The translations under genes were made by a program, and so were the position numbers. The notes under the pieces were generated by a model. It searched no databases and was not told where the DNA came from. It saw only the letters and a program-made list of their open reading frames with translations. From NCBI GenBank assembly GCA_021397845.1, contig CM038053.1, positions 140,692,541 to 140,756,540 of the forward strand: a stretch of 64,000 nt of DNA. The letters are read 5' to 3'. Of this stretch, positions 1 to 9,753 are shown piece by piece. Source of the stretch: Areca catechu. Its lineage: Eukaryota > Streptophyta > Magnoliopsida > Arecales > Arecaceae. Positions within the stretch are counted from its first letter, which is position 1; every line of letters begins with the position of its first letter.

Positions 1-303
1 TTTATAAGATTAATTAAAAATCTTGTTAAAATAGAGGACTCGACAGAGAACAATACATGCAAATTTTAGAAAAAAATAAAATCCCTAGATGGTGGAAATC
101 AGATGCAAAATAGATACCTAATGTAGTGGACAGAATGCTGAAATTAAGGTTTGTGAATGCAAAACAGATAAAAACTATCCTAAACCTGCTCTGATACCAA
201 ACTGATGCAGGACAACTCTGAGATTACTAAACATGCAGGAAAAATAGTATACTCTGATACCAAACTGATGCGGGATGACTCTGAGATTACTAACCATGCA
301 TTT
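1..303 (-). mobile_element. Ty3/gypsy fragment: leader, primer site and LTR edge
   Basis: This is the 5' leader, primer-binding site and first bases of a minus-strand gypsy LTR. It matches the equivalent region of element G at about 19800-20060 closely in order and wording: the same leader text, then gctctgatacca (reverse complement of the initiator-Met primer site), then the LTR edge tgatgcagg. Only about 100 bases of LTR remain before the similarity stops near 303. The rest of the element lies off the left edge or has been deleted. Confidence 0.75.
188..303 (-). repeat. 63-bp tandem duplication of primer site plus LTR edge
   Basis: The primer-site complement and the adjoining LTR edge occur twice: LTR edges start at 203 (tgatgcagg) and again at 266 (tgatgcggg), each preceded by ctctgataccaaac. 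Read on the minus strand the order is LTR end, primer site, LTR end, primer site. The two copies differ by a few substitutions, so the duplication is not recent. Confidence 0.8.
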
Positions 304-1099
304 AAAGTGCAATCAAGAGGGCTTCTCAAGTGCTACAACTATAACCATTCGACACATCGGTTTATCATATTGTTACTTTATTTTTTTAACTCTTCATTTA
401 AGTTATTCCAAGTATAGTGGGGGCTGTAGCTTGGACCTGTAAAGGTTATTGATGAGCCTTGAAAACCAAGTATAGTAGGTTGTTAGTGATCCTATTTAAA
501 ACTAACATTGTATTGGGTTTTTGGTGAGCCCGAAATAAAACCTAGTTTGGGTTTTGGATTATGAGCCCGTGAAAATAATCCGGCTATATTCCGAGGGTGA
601 ATATAGTGAAAATCCTAAGTGGTATCTTGGGTAGTGGACGTAGGAGCGAGGTTGCTTCGAACCACTATAAAATTTGTTGTGTTTGTGATTATGTTTCCTA
701 TTCTTACTTGCTTCCACAGTAGTTAATTTAATTCACAGCACATACCATACTAAGAACTTAGAAAAGAGCACATACTTGAAAAAATTTTAAATACCCAATT
801 CATCCCTTTCTTGGGTAAGCCACCTAGGCAACACTGGTATTTATTATTCTTGGTTAGATATAGTAGTTTGGTTGCATTGGGGGCATAATCACTATATTAC
901 TATGAGATGTTACTAGGTAATGATGGGATTGGGCCCAATAATTGAATATGGAGAGGGATCCAATGGTGACTTTACGTATGCATTGAATAATGGGTTTGAC
1001 TTAACTAAGGATAGGCTAATAATTAGATATGGTAAGACTTCATAAATTAAAGATCAAGTTACTACGATATGCTTGAGAAGAATTATACAAGAGTTGTCC
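304..1099 (+). repeat. Probable Ty1/copia LTR remnant and unassigned sequence
   Basis: No gene is seen. Around 615-690 the text resembles the U5 part of plant copia LTRs: a 'gtggacgtagg' phrase followed by 'cgaaccac' and a 'ttgtgtttgtg' run. Near 800-845 a phrase like 'cttgggtaagccacctaggcaac' followed by actggtatt resembles an LTR end with a decayed primer site. It could be the 5' LTR of the old copia element downstream, but I cannot match it to that element's 3' LTR piece. The remaining bases are AT-rich and unassigned. Confidence 0.35.
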
Positions 1100-1479
1100 A
1101 CTCAATTTATGTGTCACCAATAACTAGATACATGAGGTGTACTAGATCAATTGGACCATAGTATCCATTAAGAATCCTAGTCGCGTAGAGATTTGCACAT
1201 CTCCATAGAGAAGTGTGAGAAATCCATAAAAATAGTAGGAGTCTAATTTATTTTATAAAGTTTCTAGAATAAATTTAAGATTAAATACAAATATCTAACT
1301 AGAATTTTTACTCTTTGTGAATTTAAAATTAGTTTCTAATCTTCTTAATTTTTAGACCAATTGATTAACCAAAGCTATTATAATGACTGGCTTGACTTGA
1401 AGATTGATTAGAAAGTTGAGTACTATAATAGGCCAAGACTATCTTATGTTACCAAGCTGTATGATGGCTGACCTAAGTG

Positions 1480-3001
1480 TAATCCATTCATGATTATTGT
1501 TTAACAATGATTAAGGATTAGGAGCTTGAGAAGCTTAGGCATTATGATGCATAAAGGATTGCATATGGATTTGATCCAGCGGTCTTTATCTAATTCATAT
1601 AGATAGTTTATTATAAACTAGTATTTGAATAAGATTGAGACAACAAGGTCAATATATTAGTAATTATTAAAGGGACCTTGAAAGGTTTAAGGGGCATACT
1701 TCTCAATGCAAAGCAGACTTCCTCTTCCTAAAGGAAAGTCTAATTGGAAGAAGAGGACTATGAAGAAGTAAAAGATCAAAAGCATGCATTATAAGGGATC
1801 TTCCATGGAGAGGGCTATTGACAATGGAAAAGTGTTACCACCTCAAAGTTGATGGCTATAGGAACTATCCCGTATACTTAGAATCCTTGAAGAATAAGAA
1901 GGATACACCTTTAGAAGGTATGTCAACTGCTCAAAATTTAAAAATTCTTATGATTTCTAATACTTCCACTTACGTTATGGACACTATGTAGGGTCTATAG
2001 GAAAGTAGAGGACCGAGATACCTTATAGCTGGATAACATGATAATAGTTGTAGTTGTTAGCACCTGTCCTTTGTGACTACAATTTGATTAAAGGAGACTA
2101 TTACTTGGGAGCAAAAATTTTATTTCTATTTTGCATGAAAATTTTATAAAGATCATTGATCCATTTATTTTAGAAATAAATTGGATGCAGGTGATTTTAT
2201 AAATATCAGTGTCTATCACTTGCATGGAGATGTGTATGATAATATTTCTAAGCAATTAGTGAGTGTTGTGGGATCTGAGAGATCTTGTGAGATGATGTTG
2301 ACCTAAAGAATATAGGTGGCACCTCAGGTTTGGTCATGTCAAAAAGAAAGGACAAACAAATTAGAAACCATGGACAATCATGGGCTTTTTAGCTAATTGA
2401 TTATCAAGTTATTTCTAATTTGTGAATCTTATCTTGAAGAATGTTGACCAAACTACCTTTTATATGACAAGAGATGAGGACCACTGATATACTTGCCCTG
2501 ATATACATTGATGTGTATAGCACATCTGACATGCAAATCGGGGAGGTTATCTTTAATGGTATATTTGAAGCTTTTGAAAAGTTCAAGAAATTCAATTAAC
2601 AAGTATAGATATAAAATGAGAAAACTCCTTAAGATTCTTTGATCATATCGAGGAGGTGAATACCTTAAAGGAGAATTCTAGAATCATCTCATGTTATTCG
2701 GCATAGTCTTACAATGGACTCCTCTTACTTCTCAAGCTCAATGGGGTATCTGAGTAGAGTAATCGAATCCTATTGGATATTTATGAGAGTCATTAGTTTA
2801 TCTTTAAGGATATATTTATATAACTCAACTTATTTATTTAATAGGGTTTATTCTAAATCTATTCTTACCATACTTATATGAGATATAGCACGGTAAGAAG
2901 TTGAGTCTTGATTATTTCAAGATTGCGGGATGTTTTGCCTATGTCAAGTGACTACATGTGGACAAGCTAGAGGTTAGGTTTTTTATGACTTGTTTGAGTA
3001 T
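1480..3001 (+). pseudogene. Copia gag-protease-integrase remnant
   Basis: Recognisable pieces, each in a different frame: a gag stretch with the family 'SL..SY..FI.NY..NKIETT' layout near 1570-1640; a zinc-knuckle relic ending KVDGYRNYP near 1830-1870; a GAG-pre-integrase motif WHLRFGHVKKKR near 2320; an integrase phrase 'YIDVYSTSD' near 2500; and the integrase C-terminal phrase 'KIAGCFAYVK' near 2920. Dozens of stops and frame changes rule out function. The frame is interrupted at 3001 by element A. Confidence 0.6.
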
Positions 3002-4562
3002 TGATGGGAACATCAGGTCAACCCTAGTTCATTATGGGTCCCTGAGTTTGAGTCCCTTAGCTATGATTCAAATTTTGTCTCTGAATCCAATAATCTGGCT
3101 GTGTTAACCATTTGAGTCCTGTATTTGGGCCTTGAGTTTTATTTTTTCAAGGCTTGTTACACTTGAGTCCTATATTTAGAGTCTACTCACACCATTAGGA
3201 TTTTGAGTCAAGTTTGAGTTATGTTCTGTTCAGTTGAGCTAAGTTGGTTGAGTCAGTTCATTATGAGTGTTTGCCATTTTGAGGTTTTGTGTCAATTTGA
3301 GTCCTGTAATAATGTAAGTCGATTAGATTTACTAAGTTCAATCGAGCCCATTTGAATTATTCGGCCGACTTGGAGTCTTGTCAATTAGGCCCCTTCGAGT
3401 CCTGTAATTACTTTCATTCAAGTCATATTCAAGAGGAGGACCATTGGACCCACACTCAAGTCACCAGCCCAGCATCTGGACATCCTTCATGCTGCCCAAG
3501 ACCTCCAGGAGAAGTGCCCCAGCATACCAGCCCATAAGAATTCATAAAATGGCACCCTAGGCCCAAGTCCATGTCCTTGGCATCCTCATTCCATCAGCCT
3601 ATGATGCCCTCAGGCCTATTCTTACCTTTGGCACCCCTCCAAGCCCAGTCCAACAAGGTTGGTGCCCAAGTCCAAGCCCAGTAAGGAGTGGAAATGTCAA
3701 AGCGGTCCAAGAGAATTTCATCCTAGCCTAAGCCCATAAGGAGCCCTTGACCAAGTCAAAGAAGGAAAAGAGACCAATTCTAACTAGGATATTAAGTTTT
3801 ATTTCTACTCAAATTGTGTACTTCTAGTTCTAAGCAACTTTGTAATCCTTCCCTTATTAAATTTTGTAGTCATATCCTAACTGAGAACATCTATAAATAC
3901 CCCACCCCTCCACCCTCTTGTAACTAATGATTAAATTATTATGAATGAATTTCTCTTCAGTTTTTCTCAAAATTCTGAGTGAATTTCTATGTGATTAAGG
4001 GTATCTGTGTGATCCCTCAGGGTTTCTGTGTGATCCCTGCACCTCGCCTCCAAACCGCCAGCCCTCTTCATCCCTTGGTCGCCCTCTTCAAACTTCTTGC
4101 CATTCTTTTTCTTTCAGCAATCTAACCCTTTTTTTCCTTATTTTCTAATCCCTGTTAGGTAATTTGCAGGTCCCTCAGAGTTCACGAATCCATGGATTCC
4201 ATTTGACTAGCTTTCGGGTCACCGGATTGAAAGCCATGAATCTGCAGGGTCGATAGCTTTGTTTTCCAGGCCGCATCCGAGAGCGTAAAGCAAACTCTTC
4301 ATGAATCAATATTCAAATCTCTACCAGGTACACCCCCTAGACTTCTCTGGTAGCCATATTATAGAAGAGCTAGTCCTAACCAGGGCTTCTTAGCCTTGGC
4401 GATCCTATTTCTTCACTTTTAGGGTTTATTTCTCCATGCTTGTACTTCAAGTTTTCTATAGAGTTTCCTACTTAATATCTTGGCTTAAGATTTAGGATAC
4501 AAACTCCTAACTTAATTTGTAATAGAAAAAAATAATTGGCATACATGAATAGCCCCGGATCA
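3002..4562 (+). repeat. Element A 5' LTR
   Basis: 1561 bp, starting TGATGGGAACATCAGG and ending CCGGATCA. It aligns throughout with 8178-9748. U3 carries many TTGAGTC words between about 3045 and 3310; two are full TGAGTCA sites (3204-3210, 3249-3255). A TATA box lies at 3892-3899, so roughly the first 890 bases are U3. Confidence 0.92.
3892..3899 (+). promoter_or_regulatory. TATA box in element A 5' LTR
   Basis: TATAAATA followed by a C-rich 'ccccacccctccaccctc' stretch. The same box lies at the corresponding place in the 3' LTR (9077-9084) and in the LTRs of G and R, so it is the likely Pol II promoter of the family. Confidence 0.65.
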
Positions 4563-4564
4563 TT

Positions 4565-4577
4565 TGGTATTAGAGAA
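4565..4577 (+). other. Element A primer-binding site
   Basis: TGGTATTAGAGAA, two bases after the LTR end. It fits the 3' end of initiator tRNA-Met (family form TGGTATCAGAGC) with mismatches, as expected in an old copy. Confidence 0.75.
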
Positions 4578-5787
4578 TGTTTAGGGATAGTTTTTGCATC
4601 CCGTAATTCTCATATATGGTCTATTTATTTTAATATTTCTGCATGTAGATAGATCAAGAAATCCTAATTCTTATTTTTATGGATTCCTCATAATTGATAG
4701 TATTTTTTAAAATTTTTTCATGATTTATTGCAGTATATACAATTTTTTTATGCCTATTTTCTTATGCCCTAGAAACTTCTACATCTTATCCTGCATTAGG
4801 GGTTTGATTTTCAGTCTATTTTGTTAACTTAGGTATTTCACTTTTTATTAAAATCTTTGTGACATACTCTCTATTTAGTATTTATAATTATCATAATCTT
4901 TAATTATTTTTATCGAAACAAAAAATATAAAAATTTTTGTATCTTAGAAACCCTACCAGAAATCCTAAACTTTTGCACATAGTCTGAAAACCCTAGGGTT
5001 TGCATCATCATCCGAATTTTTCTATGCATGCAATTTGGTAGAGATCATCCACACTGCTCGTATTCTCTCCTAAAATTTTTATGATTTTTTTTTGCATTGA
5101 AAACCAAACCAAATTCTGCATCGAATCAAATCCTAATTTTTGTTTTGCATACTTGATCAAACCAAATCTAATCAACTTCGAAACCCTACCTCACCCAAGC
5201 CCTAATTTTGTTTGATAATTTAATCAACTTAAATTTAATTTTCCACCTCATAAAAGATAAAAAAATATATTTTATTTTATAATTGTTATTAGATTGTATA
5301 GCTCATAGTGTATTCATCATCTCATTTAATCAACCTTAAGGACAATTTCCTCTCTCAGATCAAGGTAGGATTTTGTCACCTGTCCTAGGCCCAAAACAAC
5401 CATCGAGAATCAGAGCGCAAGCCTTAATTAAAATCAACTAGTAACCTAATTGCTCTAGAGAGCTTAGGGACACCAACAGGTCGGGTTCGAATTGTGTGGG
5501 CCAACTTGTGCACCTAATTCCCGAGCTATTATTGAAAACTAGTGTCTAAGGCTAGTGGTCCAGAGGCAAATGCCCTAAGTGGAATGGTGGTTTTTAATTA
5601 GAACCCTATTATAGGCAGGGAGAGCCTCCCACCACCCCACCTCTTACCTGGCCAGTGGAAGGATTAGCTGTTGAGTTAAGTGTAAGTTCAGTAAGCCCAT
5701 TCAATTTTGGCTCTAGGTCTAGCAAGCTGTAGTCCATTTTCACTTTGTGTGCTTGACTACATCCTACCACCTTGTTTGATTGATTGC
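4578..5787 (+). other. Element A untranslated leader
   Basis: About 1.2 kb without a usable frame. The first part (4578-5300) is AT-rich with repeated 'ccctagg' and 'aaccctaa' phrases. The part from about 5336 to 5760 is shared with the leaders of G, R and C in the opposite orientation, including 'tcagatcaaggtaggatttt' at 5356-5375. It also includes the 'cctcccaccaccccacc' and 'tggccagtggaaggatta' phrases. Conservation across otherwise diverged elements suggests an RNA role such as packaging or dimerisation (inference). Confidence 0.55.
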
Positions 5788-6950
5788 ATGACCACCAGGT
5801 CAGGAGTCCGGTACAACCAGTTTAAGCCCAACCTAGTTCAACCATGGAACCCAATCTTGAAACCCTTCTAAAAGCCATGAATGAACAGATAGTTGCCCAA
5901 TTAACCACCAAAATTAACCAGTCCAGCACCCAATCCCAAAACCAGTTTGCCTAGATGAACTTCAAGTTTTACCAATCCAATACCCAGATAAATCATAGAC
6001 TTAACCAATTGATCAAATTGACTACCCAAACAACCCATAGGTTTGACTAGGTAGGAGACTAATTGGAAACCTAGAGAAAACCCCTAAGCCCACCAGATCT
6101 AAGCCTGAGCCTGACCTTAGGATCCATGCTGAGTCGAATCCTAGGAGAACCCCATACTCTGACCCATACCAGGAGCCCAATCCTAGGAAACCGAATCATG
6201 ATTTCATTGATCGGGATAAGAGAGCCACAACCTATAGATATGAGCCCAAAGCCTATGACTGTAGAACCTATGCACCCACCTTCTATGAGCCCAATAAACT
6301 AAAGATCCATAGAGCTGAACCCTTGTCCTATGAACTCAAGGAAGCCCTAATCCCTTGTTATTAGCCTAGTACCAGTCAGGTTTCCCCTAATCAACATGAA
6401 TCCCATAGGATTAGTACCTCTAGATATAAGCCTAGTGTTAGTCCATTTCCCTTTAGTCAACCAAAACCCTTTAGGACTAGTGCCCCTAGCCCAGGACCAG
6501 ATCCTAACCAGCCCAACACGAGCCAACCCTAGCCTAGTACCACTACGGCCCGTAGAGAAGATAAAAGCAAGTCTATAGAGGTCCGAAAGAGTTCCAATTC
6601 TCCAAGAGTATGTTTTAGATGTCACAAACCAGGCCATTTTGTTAGCCAGTATCTAATTAGCACCCTATAACTAGGTGAGCTAGATGAGGATGAGTCTGAA
6701 CCCCTTGTTGAGCTTGAAGAAGAGGTATATGAAGCTGATCGAAGTCTGGTAGAGGAGTTTGAAGATGATAAACTTATTGAAGATTTAAAGGAAGAAACTC
6801 CTGAGCCCATTGATGAACCTAAAGGAGACATTAATGAGTTAAGTCAAGCAGAGATACCTATAAAAGACCTAGAATTAGTTGACCCAGTAGATGGGTCATA
6901 TAAAACCTATTTTGGAAGTACAGTTGAAGGAAGAGGACCTTGAGGAACCC
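5788..6950 (+). pseudogene. Element A gag-like region with zinc knuckle
   Basis: The frame opens with MTTRSGVRYNQ at 5788, the N-terminus also seen in C and D. A one-base shift then leads to MEPNLETLLKAMNEQ (from 5844), with Gln/Asn-rich heptads predicted as coiled coil. Pro/Arg-rich 'RRTP' units and a Tyr-rich 'YEP..Y' stretch follow (about 6120-6350). A CCHC-type knuckle CFRCHKPGHFVSQY starts near 6610; its last Cys is Tyr. An acidic 'EEEVYEADRSLVEEFEDD' stretch follows. The capsid domain present in G gag is missing. Several stops and frameshifts. Confidence 0.75.
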
Positions 6951-7480
6951 AACCCTATTATTAAACTCTTACCTGAAGAGCCACTAGAATAAAGCTCAAT
7001 CACAGAGCCTAGTCTTGAAATCTAAGAACCAGAAGAATTTATTAAGGACCTTATCTCTTTAAATCAGTGCCCTCAGGATGAAGTCACTCCTTTGACCCCA
7101 ATTAATCTCTTCCTTGAGATTAGTGACCCATTCTTCCATTAAACACACCCTGTAAATATACCTCAACCTTGTAAGGTTAGCCTCATTAGTCCAGGATTAG
7201 TCCCTAACACTCCTTCTTATATCCTACTTTATCTAACTAACCCTGAACCTTTTTTCCTACCCTAGCAGACTAATCCTGAACCCACCTATTATTTTCTATC
7301 CTTTCTAGAAATCTCCAACATTTCTAGGATCATTAGATTGCATTTTGTTGAGATTAGCTTACTACATACATTCATTATGCATGTTAGGTTTGAATCTTAC
7401 TTCTGGCATACTCAATGGCATTTGCTAGGAGTCCATTGTAAATTTTCATGTGCATGCCAAACCAGGATCAAACCTGGATA
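6951..7480 (+). pseudogene. Element A domain X fused to an integrase scrap
   Basis: After the acidic stretch comes the unassigned conserved segment: PEEFIKDLISLN near 7030, then 'LEISDPFFH', 'IPQPCKVSLISPGLVP' near 7160-7210, and 'QTNPEPT.YFL' near 7270. It leads straight into an integrase core relic, SYFWHTQWHLLGV near 7395-7435, which corresponds to the SYFWKTLWHLLGT of element G. The integrase Asp-containing stretch before it is missing. The same order of pieces occurs in R and C. I do not recognise domain X as protease, RT or RNase H. Stops and frameshifts are present. Confidence 0.65.
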
Positions 7481-7619
7481 GCATATAGTCTGTTAGGTTT
7501 AGACTCAAGAGTCCAATAAATTTCCTTTGATAGGAATGCTTAGTCGAGTCTATTAAGTGTTGGTTTTGAGTCCAATAAGTCTCCAAACCTAATTCATCTG
7601 TCCACACCTGTACTGACCT

Positions 7620-8203
7620 CTTCATAGCATTTGCATCAAGATATTAGCCAAAAGATTAATTTAAGTATTGAAATCTATAAAAACTGGCAAATTCCTGTAA
7701 GAAAGCCAAGGAATTTAATGTAGGAAATTTTGTTATGGTTAAGAAGCTTCATGCTTGCAAAGTTGAACCCTTTAGAGTGATAAAAAAAGTGAAACCCAAT
7801 GCCTATGTGCTTGATCTGCCCCTGGATTTAAGCATTAGCTCTACCTTCAATATCGTGGACTTAGTTAAGTATAGGAAACCGACAGTGATTCCTAGTAAGA
7901 TTTTTGGACCTCACCCATCCTTTGAGAGAGAAACCTTACCTGAGTGTCCACTAAATTTGCTTAAGAGAGGAATATGAATCGAGCATATCCTGGATGATCA
8001 AGCTATCATGACCCGAGACCGTGGCCATCAATGCTACCTAGTCCGATGGAAGGTCGACTAGAATCCAGCGATTCATGGACTACTTGAGAGGACCCACAGT
8101 GCCTCCACCCAAAATTACTGCTAGCACCAGACTAACCTATACTCGACAGGGTCGAGTTCCTCCCACCCCAGAAGAATTGATGCGGGCATCAGGTCAATCC
8201 TAG
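7620..8203 (+). pseudogene. Element A integrase tail and chromodomain
   Basis: A helix-like stretch 'DISQKINLSIEIYKN' near 7640 is followed by 'KEFNVGNFVMV' and KKLHACKVEPFRVIKK (from 7741), the GPY/F-type integrase C-terminal module, with an internal deletion compared with usual gypsy integrases. A stop at 7975 is followed by the chromodomain EHILDDQAIMTRDRGHQCYL and LVRWKVD. The frame ends TRQGRVPPTPEEL and would stop at 8201-8203, 26 bases inside the 3' LTR. Chromodomains bind modified histones and steer integration of chromoviruses (family knowledge). Confidence 0.8.
8142..8177 (+). promoter_or_regulatory. Element A pre-LTR hairpin, pyrimidine tract and short PPT
   Basis: CTCGAC (8142-8147) and GTCGAG (8151-8156) can pair around a 3-base loop. 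A pyrimidine run ttcctcccacccc follows, then agaagaat directly before the LTR, the only purine tract available for plus-strand priming. The same layout precedes the 3' LTRs of R, G and C. Confidence 0.6.
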
Positions 8204-9748
8204 TTTACTATGGGTCCTTGAGTTTGAGTCCCTTAGCTATGATTCAAATTTTATCTCTAATGCCAATAATCTAGCATGTTAGCTATTTGAATCCTGTATT
8301 TGAATCTTGAATTTTGTTTTTTAGGCCTTATTATACTTGAGTCCTGTATTTAGAGTCGACTCACACCATTAGGATTTTGAGTCAAGTTTGGGTTATGTTT
8401 TGTTCAGTTGAGCTAAGTTGGTTAAGTCAGTTCATTATGAGTGTTTGTCATTTTGAGGTTTAGTATCAATTTGAGTCCTGTAATAATGTGAGTCGATTAG
8501 ATTCACTAAGTTCAATTGAGTCCATTTGTATTATTCGGCCTACTTTGAGTCTTGTCAACTAGGCCCCTTTGAGTCCTGTAATTACTTTCATTCAAGTCAT
8601 ATTCAAGAAGAGAACCATTGACCCACACTCAAGTCACCAGCCCAGCATATGGACTTCCTTCATGCTGCCCAAGTCCTCCACGAGAAGCGCCCCAGCATAC
8701 TAGTCCACAAGAATTCATGAAGTGGCGCCCCAAGCCCAAGTCCAAGTCCCTGGCATCCTTATTCCATCAGGCCATGATGCCCTCAGGCCTATTCTTACCT
8801 TTGGTGCCCCTCAAAGCCCAGTCCAACAAGGTTGGTGCCCAAGTCTAAGCCCAGCAGGGAGTGGAAAAGTCAAAGTAGCCCTAGAGAATTTCATCCCAGC
8901 CCAAGCCCATAAGGAGCCCTTGACCAAGTCAAAGAAGGAGAAGAGTCCACTTCTAACTAGGAGATTAAGTTTTATTTCTACTCAAATAATGTACTCCTAG
9001 TTCTAAGCAACTTTGTAATCCTTCTCTCTATCAAATTTTGATTCTTATCCTAACTAGGAGAAGGCATGGAAATATCTATAAATATCCCACCCCTCCACCC
9101 TCTTGTAACTAATGATTGAATTATTATGAATGAATTTATCTTGAGTTTTTCTCAAAATTTTGAGTGAATTTCTATATGATTAAGGGTATCTGTGTGATCC
9201 CTCAAGATTTCTGTGTGATCCCTGCACCCCACCTCCAAGTCGCCAGCCCTCTTCATCCCTTGGCCACCCTCTTCAAACTTCTTCCCCTTCTTCTTCTTTC
9301 AGTGATCTAATCCTTTTTCTCCTTGTTTTCTAACCTCTATTAGGTGATTTGCAGGTCCCTCAGAGTTCACAAATCTAAGGATTCTATCTGACCAGCTTTC
9401 AGGTCATCGGATTGAAAGCTATGAATCTGCAGGGTCGATAGCTTTATTTTCCAAGCCACATCCAAGAGCGTAGAGCGAACTCTTTATGGATTGATCTTCA
9501 AATCTCTTCAAGGTACACCCCCTAGACTCCTCTAATAACGGTATTGTAGAAGAGCTAGTCCTAACCAGGGCTTCTTAGCCTTGGCAGTCTTGTTTCTTCA
9601 CTTTTAGAATTTATTTCTGCATGCCTGTACTTAAGATTTTTTATAGAATTTTCTACTTAATATCTTCGCTTGAAATTTGGGATACAAACTCGTAACTTAA
9701 TGCCTAACAATAGAAAAATAATTGGCATGCATGAATAGTCCTGCATCA
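8178..9748 (+). repeat. Element A 3' LTR
   Basis: 1571 bp, edges TGATGCGGGCATCAGG and CCTGCATCA. It shows many substitutions against the 5' LTR, so the insertion is not recent. TGAGTCA at 8378-8384 is retained; the second site seen in the 5' LTR is mutated here. Confidence 0.92.
9077..9084 (+). promoter_or_regulatory. TATA box in element A 3' LTR
   Basis: TATAAATA at the position matching 3892-3899 of the 5' LTR. Reading would run rightwards out of the element into the old copia remnant. Confidence 0.55.
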
Positions 9749-9753
9749 AGTAT

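Larger units (their letters stand above)
3002..9748 (+). mobile_element. Non-autonomous Ty3/gypsy element A
   Basis: Complete element of 6747 bp with LTRs 3002-4562 and 8178-9748, edges TGATG...CATCA, and a perfect 5-bp TSD agtat at 2997-3001 and 9749-9753. The interior is about 3.6 kb and encodes a gag-like N-terminus, a zinc knuckle, an acidic stretch, domain X, the tail of integrase and a chromodomain. Protease, reverse transcriptase, RNase H and most of the integrase core are absent. The reading frame is broken many times. It inserted into the old copia integrase. The layout matches elements R and C, so the missing pol is a family trait, not a private deletion. Confidence 0.9.
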
